Origin: an uncultured Prevotellaceae bacterium
Lineage (GTDB): Bacteria > Bacteroidota > Bacteroidia > Bacteroidales > Bacteroidaceae
Assembly (NCBI GenBank): GCA_902779455.1
Contig: CACZBS010000026.1
Location: forward strand, 1-51,145
DNA length: 51,145 nt
Reading direction: 5' to 3'
The translations under genes and the position numbers were made by a program. The first letter of the stretch is position 1. Each line of letters opens with the position of its first letter. Below are positions 8,142-15,827 of this stretch, piece after piece. Below the pieces are notes generated by a model. That model was not told the origin of the DNA and searched no databases. It was given only the letters and a program-made list of their open reading frames with translations.

Positions 8142-8229
8142 AAGCGGTACTTCTTGGCCCTCGAAACGGCACTTCAAGGACTTCAAAGCGTTACTTCGCG
8201 ACCTTCAAAGCGTTACTTCATTTTCGTCG
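8142..8229. repeat. Array of four 22-bp repeats in a divergent intergenic region
   Basis: Four consecutive 22-bp units start at 8142, 8164, 8186 and 8208. Each begins with a conserved half of the form AARCGKYACTTC; the second half is less conserved. The array lies between the divergent GH78 and VTC-domain genes, in the only gene-free stretch of more than 300 bp here (8010-8349), between the two promoters. A related array with the same period and copy number is found at 40056-40143. Confidence 0.85.
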
Positions 8230-8319
8230 TAACAGTTCTGCCCTGTGTCAAAGTTGTTACATTTGTTTATAAAGAATGGTGGTTTGTTGAAAAATCTTTG
8301 CCGTTTCGGGAAAAATGAT

Positions 8320-8327
8320 TATCTTTG
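8320..8327 (+). promoter_or_regulatory. -7 box (TATCTTTG) for the VTC-domain operon
   Basis: TATCTTTG followed by CATCCG lies 22 bp before the ATG at 8350. It should drive the run of genes through at least 11758. Because this box lies inside the longer upstream reading frame, the start at 8350 is preferred over any further upstream. Confidence 0.75.
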
Positions 8328-8349
8328 CATCCGAAAAAGAAAGCGCGTC

Positions 8350-9099
8350 ATGGAAGAACTGCTCAGAGAGATGGCCCCCATCACGCTGGCCGAGATGGGT
8401 TCGGTGAAGCTGATGAATCGTACGGACACGAAGTTCGTCACGACGATGCCGCGTCTGCTGCAGCTGCTGGACATGGCCCACGACGACTACTACGTGCAGG
8501 ACATCGGCGGGGAGCGCAACATGCTCTACGACACGACCTACTTCGACACGCACGACTACGCGATGTACATGGAGCACCAGCATGGCCACGTGAACCGCCA
8601 GAAGATTCGCTTCCGCACCTACGTGAGCTCGCACCTGCAGTTCATGGAGGTGAAGACGAAGAACAACCACGGGCGCACGAAGAAGAAGCGCATTGAGGTG
8701 AGCGACATGGACCTCAGCGACGGGCAGAAGGCGGACTTCCTGGCCCGCGAGCTGCGCTACGACGTCGGCTCGCTGCAGCCCCACATGCACAACTTCTTCC
8801 GCCGCGTCACGCTGGTGAACAAGGCGATGACGGAGCGGCTGACCATCGATACGGCCCTCGAGTTCCACAACTGCGTGACGGGCCGCGACCGCGAGATGGG
8901 CCCCCTGGTCATCGTCGAGCTGAAGCGCGACGGCCTCGTCTTCTCGCCCGTGCTGGCGATGCTCCGCGCGCTGCGCATCCATCCCCACGGCTTCAGCAAA
9001 TACTGCATGGGGGCGGCGCTGACCAATGAGCTCCTGGCCGTCAACCGCTTCAAGCCGAAGCTGCACGACGTGGAGCGAATCATTCGAAACCTGCAATAA
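8350..9099 (+). CDS. VTC-domain polyphosphate polymerase-like protein
   Basis: The 249-residue protein matches the VTC domain, the tunnel-shaped catalytic fold of eukaryotic Vtc4 that polymerises polyphosphate from ATP. Hallmarks seen are NRTDTKFV (about 23-30), the TTYFDT strand, the basic strand RQKIRFRTYVSS, EVKTKNN followed by a KKKR cluster, and VIVELKRDG near the end. These supply the alternating basic and acidic residues that line the VTC tunnel. There is no signal or membrane segment, so it is cytoplasmic and presumably works with the membrane protein encoded 27 bp downstream. Whether it makes polyphosphate or another phosphorylated product is inference. The start was chosen from the -7 box at 8320-8327. 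Confidence 0.82.
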   Translation: MEELLREMAPITLAEMGSVKLMNRTDTKFVTTMPRLLQLLDMAHDDYYVQDIGGERNMLYDTTYFDTHDYAMYMEHQHGHVNRQKIRFRTYVSSHLQFMEVKTKNNHGRTKKKRIEVSDMDLSDGQKADFLARELRYDVGSLQPHMHNFFRRVTLVNKAMTERLTIDTALEFHNCVTGRDREMGPLVIVELKRDGLVFSPVLAMLRALRIHPHGFSKYCMGAALTNELLAVNRFKPKLHDVERIIRNLQ

Positions 9100-9126
9100 A
9101 TCAGCAACTAACACGTTATTAGCAAT

Positions 9127-9807
9127 ATGGACAGCATCATCAGTTTGTTTACAAGCGAGTTCGGAGTGACACTGCTCAGATTCTTCATCTGCGCACTGGT
9201 CAACTGGGTCATCATCGACAAGATGTACTACAGGAAGTCGCACAGGCGCGACTTCTATTTCACCTTCATGCTCATCTCTGTCGCCATCTTCTTCCTCGTC
9301 TACTTCATGATGGGCATGGACCGCGGCAAGGCGACGATGGGCGTCGGACTGGGACTCTTCGGCATCTTCTCGATCATGCGATACCGTACGGACACGATGC
9401 CCGTGCGCGAGATGACCTACCTGTTCATCATCGTGTGCCTCTCCGTCGTCCACGCGATGGTCAACATCGAGGACCTGGCGCCCAACCACGTGGCTGACTT
9501 CGGCAAGCTCATCGTCATCGACGCCATCGTGCTCGTGGCCATCACGCTGTGCGAGCGGAAGCTGAAGCTGAGGACGACAAAACTCATCCAGTATGACCGC
9601 CCGGAGATGATCAGGCCCGAACGGCGCCAGGAGCTCATAGACGACCTGGAGCAGCGCACCGGACTGAAGATCACGGACGTGGAGGTCGGGGGCATCGACT
9701 TCCTGAAGGATGCCGTCGTGCTGCGCGTGACGTATGACGGCAAGGGTGTGAACGAGGTTGACGGACAGTTCAGAGTAAGGAAATCACAATGGAGAGAAAT
9801 AGACTAA
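9127..9807 (+). CDS. DUF4956 family membrane protein
   Basis: This 226-residue protein has about five hydrophobic segments in its first 150 residues (roughly 13-32, 43-62, 72-88, 98-113 and 128-146), including GLGLFGIFSIMRYRTD, a characteristic stretch of DUF4956. The C-terminal 75 residues form a soluble domain, probably cytoplasmic. DUF4956 genes commonly accompany VTC-domain genes in bacteria; the pair may form a membrane-bound polymerase, by analogy to the fungal VTC complex in which the catalytic subunit is coupled to a membrane channel. The 3' end overlaps the next gene by 19 bp, implying translational coupling. Confidence 0.82.
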   Translation: MDSIISLFTSEFGVTLLRFFICALVNWVIIDKMYYRKSHRRDFYFTFMLISVAIFFLVYFMMGMDRGKATMGVGLGLFGIFSIMRYRTDTMPVREMTYLFIIVCLSVVHAMVNIEDLAPNHVADFGKLIVIDAIVLVAITLCERKLKLRTTKLIQYDRPEMIRPERRQELIDDLEQRTGLKITDVEVGGIDFLKDAVVLRVTYDGKGVNEVDGQFRVRKSQWREID

Positions 9808-10562
9808 GCGCACTGCTGGCCCTGCTGATGGTCAGCATGGCCGTCCTGGCTCAGAGCGAGGGCGGACTGATCCTCGGCGTCGAGGCGGAGAAGAAGATCG
9901 ACCGCAAGCTGAGCGTCGGCGTCGAGGCCGACCTGCGCTCGCGCAATAACTTCAAGACGCTCGACCGCTGGGGTCTGGGCCTGAGCGCGTCGTACAAGCT
10001 GTCGAAGACGCTGAAGGCGGACGTCGGCTACCAGCTGCTCGACTATAACATGCGCGAGAAGGTGGAGCACTACACCTCGCAGAAGGGCAACGCGAAGATC
10101 AAGTGGCGCCCGGGCTACTGGGGCCTGAAGCATCGTCTGCACGCCTCCGTCACGGCCAGCTATAAGCTGCTGAACGGACTCAAGTTCTCGCTGCGCGAGC
10201 GATGGCAGTACACCTATCGCCCTGAAGTGGAGACGGAGCGCTACAAGATGAACATCGCCAAGCAGACGATGACGCTCGACGAGGGCTACACCCGTGGCGG
10301 CAAGGGCAAGAACCAGCTGCGCTCGCGCCTGCAGGTGGAGCTGGACAAGAAGCGCGCCCTGCTGACGCCCTATGCCAGCATTGAGCTCTACAACAGCTGG
10401 GCCGTGGAGAAGATACGCTACACCGTGGGCACTGACATACGGCTCTCGAAGCAGCACTCGCTGGGCGTCTACTACCGTTTCCAGGATATGCACAACGTGG
10501 ATGATGAGGACTACGACCCCGACATGCACTACGTGGGACTGGGCTATAAGTTTAAGTTCTAA
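9789..10562 (+). CDS. DUF2490 family outer-membrane barrel-like protein
   Basis: The 257-residue product has a signal peptide (about 1-22, ending AVLAQ) and then a series of amphipathic beta strands, for example KLSVGVEADLRSR, WGLGLSASYKLS, HRLHASVTASYKL and the terminal MHYVGLGYKFKF, which ends in Phe as expected for a BAM-inserted outer-membrane protein. This fits DUF2490, a predicted barrel of unknown function. Its overlap with the DUF4956 gene and the next lipoprotein gene 11 bp downstream put it in the same operon, suggesting an envelope-spanning assembly. Confidence 0.78.
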   Translation: MERNRLSALLALLMVSMAVLAQSEGGLILGVEAEKKIDRKLSVGVEADLRSRNNFKTLDRWGLGLSASYKLSKTLKADVGYQLLDYNMREKVEHYTSQKGNAKIKWRPGYWGLKHRLHASVTASYKLLNGLKFSLRERWQYTYRPEVETERYKMNIAKQTMTLDEGYTRGGKGKNQLRSRLQVELDKKRALLTPYASIELYNSWAVEKIRYTVGTDIRLSKQHSLGVYYRFQDMHNVDDEDYDPDMHYVGLGYKFKF

Positions 10563-10573
10563 ATGCTACGATT

Positions 10574-11758
10574 ATGATGAAGAAATCGTTTATATATCCT
10601 TTGCTGGCGGGCTTCCTGCTCTCGTTTGCGGCGGCCTGCGAGAGCGACGACAGCGACTTCAGCAACTATACGCTCGTCAGCTCGTCGGAGGACGACGACG
10701 ATGAGGACGCCAGCGCCACGGACACCATCAGGATTGCCTTCGACGGGACAAACGCCGTCGTCACGGGCGATACGGACGGCCATGTCAGGACGAGCGGGGC
10801 CGACGTGGTGGTGGACGACACCGTCTCGCAGCATGGGCTGGTGCTCGTGCTCAGCGGCTCGACGGCCGACGGCTCGCTGCTGGTCTGGCGCTCAAAGAAA
10901 TACACCATCGTGCTCGACGGCGTCAGCATCACCAATGCGGACGGACCGGCCATCAACAACCAATGCGGCAAGTCGCTCTTCATCGTCTGTGGCGAGGGCA
11001 CGGAGAACACGTTGGCCGACGGCACGGCCTATGCCGAACAGACTTACGACCAGAAGGGGACGCTCTTCAGTGAGGGCCAGATATACTTCAGCGGAGCCGG
11101 CACGCTCAGCGTCGCTGCCAACTGCAAGAATGCCATCGCCAGCGACGACTTCATCGCCTTTGGCGACACCGTGGCGACGGCCGTCAACGACTTTGCCGTC
11201 CAAACGACGACGTCGGCCAGCGGATCGAACGGTGTCAAGGCTAACGACGGCGTGTTCGTCTATGGCGGGACGCTGAAAGTCAGCGTGGCAGCCGACGGCG
11301 CCCGCGGCGTCCGCAGCGATGCCCGCGTGGACATCACTGGCGGCACCATCGACATCACCACCACGGGCGACTGCCTCATTGAACAGGTCGACGGCGTGGC
11401 TGACACGACGTCGTGCGCCTGCATCAAGAGCGACAGCCTCTTCACCATGAGCGGCGGCACGTTGACGATGCTCAGCACGGGCGACGGCGGCAAGGGCATC
11501 CGCTGCGACGAGGACATTAGGTTCAGTGGGGGCACCCTCGTTGCTACGACTACTGGCAGCAATGACATCAGCAAGCCCAAAGCCCTGAAGAGCGACACGG
11601 GCATCATCGTCAGCGGCGGCTCCTTCACGGCTGAGGTGAGCAAGAGCTGGGCCTGCGACAATGGCACGGAGAGTGAGGACCCTGCCGACCACCTGACGGT
11701 CGTAGGAACGCCCTCAAAGGCTGAGATTGCAAAGAAGTCAGTGGTCATTGTCTACTAA
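10574..11758 (+). CDS. Secreted beta-helix lipoprotein (Cthe_2159-like carbohydrate-binding family)
   Basis: The 394-residue product begins with a lipoprotein signal whose likely lipidated Cys is residue 22 (SFAAAC), followed by an acidic linker. The rest is a right-handed beta-helix in which SGG-T or TGGTI turns recur about every 20-30 residues (for example DITGGTIDITTTGD, TMSGGTLTML, RFSGGTLVATT, IVSGGSFTAEVS). This resembles the polygalacturonate-binding Cthe_2159 family, often annotated carbohydrate-binding domain-containing. It should sit on the outer face of the outer membrane or in the periplasm. Its ligand is unknown. It closes the VTC operon and has a paralogue at 44535-45893. The start may be either of the two adjacent ATG codons. 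Confidence 0.78.
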   Translation: MMKKSFIYPLLAGFLLSFAAACESDDSDFSNYTLVSSSEDDDDEDASATDTIRIAFDGTNAVVTGDTDGHVRTSGADVVVDDTVSQHGLVLVLSGSTADGSLLVWRSKKYTIVLDGVSITNADGPAINNQCGKSLFIVCGEGTENTLADGTAYAEQTYDQKGTLFSEGQIYFSGAGTLSVAANCKNAIASDDFIAFGDTVATAVNDFAVQTTTSASGSNGVKANDGVFVYGGTLKVSVAADGARGVRSDARVDITGGTIDITTTGDCLIEQVDGVADTTSCACIKSDSLFTMSGGTLTMLSTGDGGKGIRCDEDIRFSGGTLVATTTGSNDISKPKALKSDTGIIVSGGSFTAEVSKSWACDNGTESEDPADHLTVVGTPSKAEIAKKSVVIVY

Positions 11759-11788
11759 ACTCCTAAACTCCCAAACTTCTAAACTCCT
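11757..11788. repeat. Four 8-bp direct repeats (AAACTCCT type)
   Basis: Four units, AAACTCCT, AAACTCCC, AAACTTCT and AAACTCCT, begin within the stop codon of the beta-helix lipoprotein gene and end 16 bp before the Sel1 gene. It is one of several short intergenic microsatellites in this window. Confidence 0.85.
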
Positions 11789-11804
11789 AATTATATAATA
11801 AGGT

Positions 11805-12377
11805 ATGAAAAAACTATTCTTAACCATGGTAGCCCTGGTGGTGGCAATAGCCGCCGGAGCTCAGAGTGCCGAGAAACTCTACACGGAGGGTAAGGCTCTC
11901 TATGACGCAGAGAAATACAATGAGGCATTTCCCAAACTGAAGGCCGCTGCAGAGAAAGGCCATAAGAAGGCGCAGTATCGGATGGGCCGATGCTACGACA
12001 AGGGATATGGCGTCGGAGAAAATGACAAGCTGGCCTTCGAATGGTATATGAAGGCGGCCAAGCAAGACCATGCCAAGTCGCAGTATCGTGTCGGCAAGTG
12101 CTATAAGGACGGCGAGGGGGTCAAGAAAGACCGCAAACAGGCCGTCAAGTGGTTCACCAAGGCTGCCAGCCAGGACAATGCCGACGCTCAGTACGCCCTG
12201 GGGAAATGCTACCTGAAGGGTAAAGGCGTGGCTGCCGACGAGAAAAAGGCCAAGTCGCTGCTCACCAAAGCGGTCAAGAATCCTGACGGCGGCGACGAGA
12301 TCATGGCCGAGCTGCGGGAGGAGGCAGCCGACGGAGATGAGGATGCCAAGGCCATCCTGACCCTTATAGGCAAATAG
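11805..12377 (+). CDS. Secreted Sel1-repeat protein
   Basis: The product (190 aa) has a signal peptide ending in AAGAQS (about residue 20) and then at least three Sel1-type TPR-like repeats, each with the A-x-YxxGxCYxxGxGV pattern: AQYRMGRCYDKGYGVG, SQYRVGKCYKDGEGV and AQYALGKCYLKGKGV. Such repeats form helical superhelices for protein contacts, usually in the periplasm. No enzyme domain is present. It lies 46 bp after the beta-helix gene in the same direction, so it may be the last gene of that operon, although the repeat-filled spacer leaves this open. Confidence 0.85.
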   Translation: MKKLFLTMVALVVAIAAGAQSAEKLYTEGKALYDAEKYNEAFPKLKAAAEKGHKKAQYRMGRCYDKGYGVGENDKLAFEWYMKAAKQDHAKSQYRVGKCYKDGEGVKKDRKQAVKWFTKAASQDNADAQYALGKCYLKGKGVAADEKKAKSLLTKAVKNPDGGDEIMAELREEAADGDEDAKAILTLIGK

Positions 12378-12456
12378 AATGGGGGTTGTTTTGTTAAAGG
12401 ATGTTAGAAATAAAAACTTTTTCGCATAGAAATAGCGCTGTTTCGTAAAAAGTTTG

Positions 12457-12464
12457 TACCTTTG
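12457..12464 (+). promoter_or_regulatory. -7 box (TACCTTTG) for the tRNA-Asp genes
   Basis: TACCTTTG followed by CATCCG ends 27 bp before the first tRNA-Asp. The two tRNAs and possibly the secreted-protein gene at 12738 would be read from it. Confidence 0.75.
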
Positions 12465-12491
12465 CATCCGCAAAAAGGGAACGACCTTAAA

Positions 12492-12565
12492 GGTGCGTTA
12501 GTTCAGTAGGTTAGAATGCCTGCCTGTCACGCAGGAGGTCACGAGTTCGAATCTCGTACGCACCG
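12492..12565 (+). tRNA. tRNA-Asp (anticodon GTC), copy 1
   Basis: A 74-nt cloverleaf can be drawn: acceptor stem GGTGCGT / ACGCACC with discriminator G, anticodon stem CCTGC / GCAGG enclosing the loop CTGTCAC (anticodon GTC), and T arm ACGAG-TTCGAAT-CTCGT. It closely resembles E. coli tRNA-Asp. The 3' CCA is not encoded. Confidence 0.97.
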
Positions 12566-12606
12566 CAAGGTTTTAAGGTTCCCGGAAGCACATTCAGAAA
12601 AGGATT

Positions 12607-12680
12607 GGTGCGTTAGTTCAGTAGGTTAGAATGCCTGCCTGTCACGCAGGAGGTCACGAGTTCGAATCTCGTACGCACCG
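12607..12680 (+). tRNA. tRNA-Asp (anticodon GTC), copy 2
   Basis: This copy is identical in sequence to the tRNA-Asp at 12492-12565 and follows it after a 41-bp spacer. CCA is again not encoded. The spacer shows no separate promoter, so the pair is probably co-transcribed. Confidence 0.97.
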
Positions 12681-12737
12681 CAAACATTGAGCTCATTGAT
12701 TGATAAAATCGATGGGCTCTTAAGTTATCATATAGGT

Positions 12738-13376
12738 ATGAAGACAACATCATTCATCGCTTTGGCAGTTGCCATGATCATGGCATTGCCCGTCACGGCA
12801 CAGAAGCGCACCACGCAGGCAACGCTCTACCGCAACTTCAAGCCGTCGGTCATCACGCTCAACGACGGCCGTAAGCTCAGCCAGTCGTTCACCAATATCT
12901 TCCTAAAGAACAGCTCCCTGCTTTACCTGAAGGGCGAATATACGATGGAGGCTAATATGGACAACATCGTGGCCGTCGACTTCGACGACCGTTCCTATAT
13001 CAAGATCGGTGAGCAGCTGGCCTATGTGGTTGACACGTTAGGGAACAACGGCCTCTATTGTGTTGAGCTCTTCGACAAAGAGAGCTACGAGCGCAACCTG
13101 AAGAACAACGTCAACATCTCGAGCCTTGACCTCGGCGACCAGATCAGCATGTCGACTATCGACATGAACAACGAGGAGGACTATAAGCTGCCCGTGTTCA
13201 GGCATTACTACTACCTGCTGAACGGCGAGTTCGTCAAGGTGCACGAACGTGAATTGGGCCGCAAGATCAGCAAGGAGCAGCGCACGATGATGAAGCGCAT
13301 CATTGGCATGCCTGACTTCAGCTGGCAGAGTGAGGAGAGCCTTAAGACCTTGCTCAAGGCCTTGGTCCAACAATAA
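12738..13376 (+). CDS. Secreted protein of unknown function
   Basis: The product has 212 residues with a signal peptide, MKTTSFIALAVAMIMALP, cleaved near VTAQ. The mature part contains FKPSVITLNDGRKLSQSFTN, a strand-rich middle (residues 25-100) and a basic helical end (MMKRIIGMPDF onward). I do not recognise the family. The first half has the feel of a small beta domain that reads a ligand or surface. The start was placed at the ATG beginning the signal peptide, not the upstream ATG at 12687, which lies almost on the end of the second tRNA. A terminator hairpin follows 5 bp after the stop. Confidence 0.6.
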   Translation: MKTTSFIALAVAMIMALPVTAQKRTTQATLYRNFKPSVITLNDGRKLSQSFTNIFLKNSSLLYLKGEYTMEANMDNIVAVDFDDRSYIKIGEQLAYVVDTLGNNGLYCVELFDKESYERNLKNNVNISSLDLGDQISMSTIDMNNEEDYKLPVFRHYYYLLNGEFVKVHERELGRKISKEQRTMMKRIIGMPDFSWQSEESLKTLLKALVQQ

Positions 13377-13380
13377 AAGA

Positions 13381-13415
13381 AGAAGGGCACGTCGGGGAAA
13401 GTGACGTGCCCTTCT
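13381..13415. terminator. Bidirectional terminator between convergent genes
   Basis: A perfect 13-bp stem, AGAAGGGCACGTC (13381-13393) and its complement (13403-13415), encloses a 9-nt loop. T-rich sequence follows on the plus strand and A-rich sequence precedes it, so it can serve both the secreted-protein gene at 12738 and tex. Confidence 0.9.
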
Positions 13416-13439
13416 TTCTTTTTCATAACTTCATGTTTT

Positions 13440-15575
13440 TTAGAACTTCATGGTGAGCGAGATGCGACCCCGTCGGCGGTCCACCTCGATGACCTTCACC
13501 TCGATGTGCTGGTGCAGCTTCACCACGTCGGTGGGGTGGGCGATGCGGCGGTTGGCCATCTGCGAGATGTGGACAAGGCCGTCCTGATGCACGCCGATGT
13601 CGACAAAGGCCCCGAAGTTCGTGATGTTGGTCACGATGCCAGGCAGGATCATGCCCTCCTTCAGGTCGTCCATCGTCTGCACGCGGCTGTCGAATTCAAA
13701 CTCCTCTAATTGCTCGCGTGGGTCGCGGCCTGGCTTCTCCAGCTCCTTCATGATGTCGGTCAGGGTGGGGAGGCCGACGGCATCCGTCACATACCTTTTT
13801 ATATCTATGCGTGCGCGCAAGTCCTTTTGCTGAATCAGGTCGCTGACGGTGCAGCCCTGATCCTTGGCCATCCGCTCCACGATGTCGTAGCTCTCAGGAT
13901 GGACGGCGCTGTTGTCGAGCGGATTCTTTGCCCCGGCAATGCGCAGGAAACCAGCACACTGCTGATAGGCGGCCGGCCCCAGGCGCGGCACCTTCTTCAG
14001 CTGGCTACGACTGGTGAACGGGCCGTGCTCACGACGGTAGTCGACGATGTTCTTGGCCAGGGCGGGGCCGAGTCCGCTGACGTATTGCAGAAGATGGCTT
14101 GAGGCCGTGTTCAGGTTGACGCCAACCTGATTGACGCAGCTCTCCACCGTCTGGTCGAGCTGATGCTTCAGCTTGGTTTGGTCGACGTCGTGCTGGTATT
14201 GTCCCACGCCGATGCTCTTCGGGTCGATCTTCACCAGCTCGGCCAGGGGGTCCATCAGCCGTCGGCCGATGCTGACGGCTCCGCGCACGGTGACGTCCTC
14301 GTCAGGAAATTCGTCACGGGCCACCTTTGATGCGGAATAGACAGAAGCACCATCCTCGCTGACCACGAAGACTTGCAGCTGTCCGCCCTTGACGATGTCG
14401 TCGATGAAGGCCTTGGTCTCGCGGCTGGCTGTCCCGTTGCCGATGGCAATGGCCTCGATGTGGTATTGCTCTATCATCTGCTGGACGTGGATGGTGGCTT
14501 GCATCCGCTTGTTCACAGGAGGGTGGGGGAAGATGGCCTCATGGTGAAGCAGGTTGCCCTGGGCGTCGAGACACACCACCTTGCAGCCAGTCCGGAATCC
14601 TGGGTCGATGCCCATGACGCGCTTCTGGCCTAATGGCGCACCCAGCAGAAGCTGTCGCAGGTTTTCGGCAAAGACGCGGATGGCCTCGTCGTCGGCCTGC
14701 TCCTTGCTGAGGTTGGTGAACTCCGTCTCGATAGATGGCTTCAGCAGACGCTTATAGGCATCCTCTGCTGCCTCGCTGACCAGTCGGCCGGAAGCGTTGT
14801 TGCTCCTAACCCATTGGCGCTGAAGCCGCTCGATGCACTCCTCGTCGTCGATGGGGTCGATGCTCAGACGGAGGATGCCGTCGGCTTCGCCCCGCCGCAT
14901 GGCCAGCAGACGGTGGCTGGAACAGCGCTTCAGTGGCTCCTTCCAGTCGAAGTAGTCGCTGTATTTCGCTGCCTCGTCAGTGTCAGCCTTAGTCTTTACG
15001 ACCTTCGATGAAATGACGGCCGTGCGGCGATAGCTGCCACGAAGCTGCTGTCGTGAGCGCTCATCCTCGCTGATGGTCTCGGCGATGATGTCCTGTGCAC
15101 CCTGCAGGGCGGCTACAACATCCTTGACGTCGCCAGCGACGAATGTCTTGGCAGCACGTTCCGGGGCATCTTCCCGTTGCAGCAGGATGAGCTGCGCCAG
15201 CGGCTCCAAGCCCTGCTCGCGTGCTATCTGGGCACGAGTGCGGCGGCGTGGCTTGTAGGGCAGATAGATGTCCTCCAGTTCCGTGGTGTCCCAACAGGCG
15301 TCGATGCGCTTCTGCAGTTCGGGCGTCATCTTTCCCTGTTCCGTTATCGTCTTCGTGACGGTCTCTTTGCGCTTGGCTATTTCTGCCAGTCGGTCATTCT
15401 GGTCGGCGATGGCGGCAATCTTCACCTCGTCGAGTCCTCCCGTGCGCTCTTTGCGATAGCGGGCGATAAAAGGAATGGTGCACCCCTGCTCAAGCAAGCT
15501 GAGCGTATTCTCGACAATGGCCTGTTCGAGTTGCAGGTTCTGTGATATGATCTTTGCGAATATCTTTGTTTCCAT
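13440..15575 (-). CDS. tex: Tex family RNA-binding transcription accessory protein
   Basis: The 711-residue protein has all Tex parts in order: an N-terminal helical domain (IPFIARYRKERTGGLDE), a central YqgF/RuvC-like nuclease fold (VMGIDPGFRTGCKVV near residue 325), the Tex helix-hairpin-helix (SSHLLQYVSGLGPALAKNIV near 490) and a C-terminal S1 RNA-binding domain from about residue 635 to the end. Tex binds nucleic acids and acts on transcription elongation complexes. The start was set at METKIF (15575): a longer frame exists upstream, but the -7 box TAACTTTG lies only 5 bp before this ATG, so upstream starts would not be transcribed and the mRNA should be nearly leaderless. Confidence 0.93.
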   Translation of the reverse strand: METKIFAKIISQNLQLEQAIVENTLSLLEQGCTIPFIARYRKERTGGLDEVKIAAIADQNDRLAEIAKRKETVTKTITEQGKMTPELQKRIDACWDTTELEDIYLPYKPRRRTRAQIAREQGLEPLAQLILLQREDAPERAAKTFVAGDVKDVVAALQGAQDIIAETISEDERSRQQLRGSYRRTAVISSKVVKTKADTDEAAKYSDYFDWKEPLKRCSSHRLLAMRRGEADGILRLSIDPIDDEECIERLQRQWVRSNNASGRLVSEAAEDAYKRLLKPSIETEFTNLSKEQADDEAIRVFAENLRQLLLGAPLGQKRVMGIDPGFRTGCKVVCLDAQGNLLHHEAIFPHPPVNKRMQATIHVQQMIEQYHIEAIAIGNGTASRETKAFIDDIVKGGQLQVFVVSEDGASVYSASKVARDEFPDEDVTVRGAVSIGRRLMDPLAELVKIDPKSIGVGQYQHDVDQTKLKHQLDQTVESCVNQVGVNLNTASSHLLQYVSGLGPALAKNIVDYRREHGPFTSRSQLKKVPRLGPAAYQQCAGFLRIAGAKNPLDNSAVHPESYDIVERMAKDQGCTVSDLIQQKDLRARIDIKRYVTDAVGLPTLTDIMKELEKPGRDPREQLEEFEFDSRVQTMDDLKEGMILPGIVTNITNFGAFVDIGVHQDGLVHISQMANRRIAHPTDVVKLHQHIEVKVIEVDRRRGRISLTMKF

Positions 15576-15580
15576 GCGTG

Positions 15581-15588
15581 CAAAGTTA
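15581..15588 (-). promoter_or_regulatory. -7 box (TAACTTTG) of tex, 5 bp from the start codon
   Basis: On the minus strand TAACTTTG is followed by CACGC and then the ATG of tex. With the usual distance of a Bacteroidetes -7 box to the transcription start, the mRNA would begin at or next to the initiation codon. Confidence 0.65.
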
Positions 15589-15773
15589 CAAAGAATAGCT
15601 GAGATGAACAAGCAATTCCCGAAGATTCTTTGGCGGAAGCTATTCTCATCGTCACTATCTATAATTCTTAAACAAACTCAAATTATCAACATTTTAGCCC
15701 CTTTATGAGTCAACCTGTTTCAGTTACAAGACAGAGAGCGATTGACGCGTCTGTGGCTGTCGCCACCATCAAA

Positions 15774-15803
15774 GAGGGTGTGCAAAAATGTTGGCACACC
15801 CTC
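15774..15803. terminator. Hairpin downstream of dnaB
   Basis: A perfect 10-bp stem, GAGGGTGTGC / GCACACCCTC, with a 10-nt loop lies 25 bp past the dnaB stop. A T-rich run follows on the plus strand (GTGATTATTTTTG); on the minus strand the tail is weaker (TCTTTGATGG). It is most likely the dnaB terminator. The rest of 15589-15827 shows no gene. Confidence 0.7.
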
Positions 15804-15827
15804 GTGATTATTTTTGACAAGCGGAGG

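Noticed and set aside
8142-8229. CRISPR-like array
   Set aside because: Repeats are adjacent, 22 bp long, with variable halves and no spacers of regular length. There are no cas genes.
12687-12737. Longer N-terminus for the secreted protein, starting at 12687
   Set aside because: The start would lie 6 bp past the second tRNA and put 17 residues ahead of a typical signal peptide.
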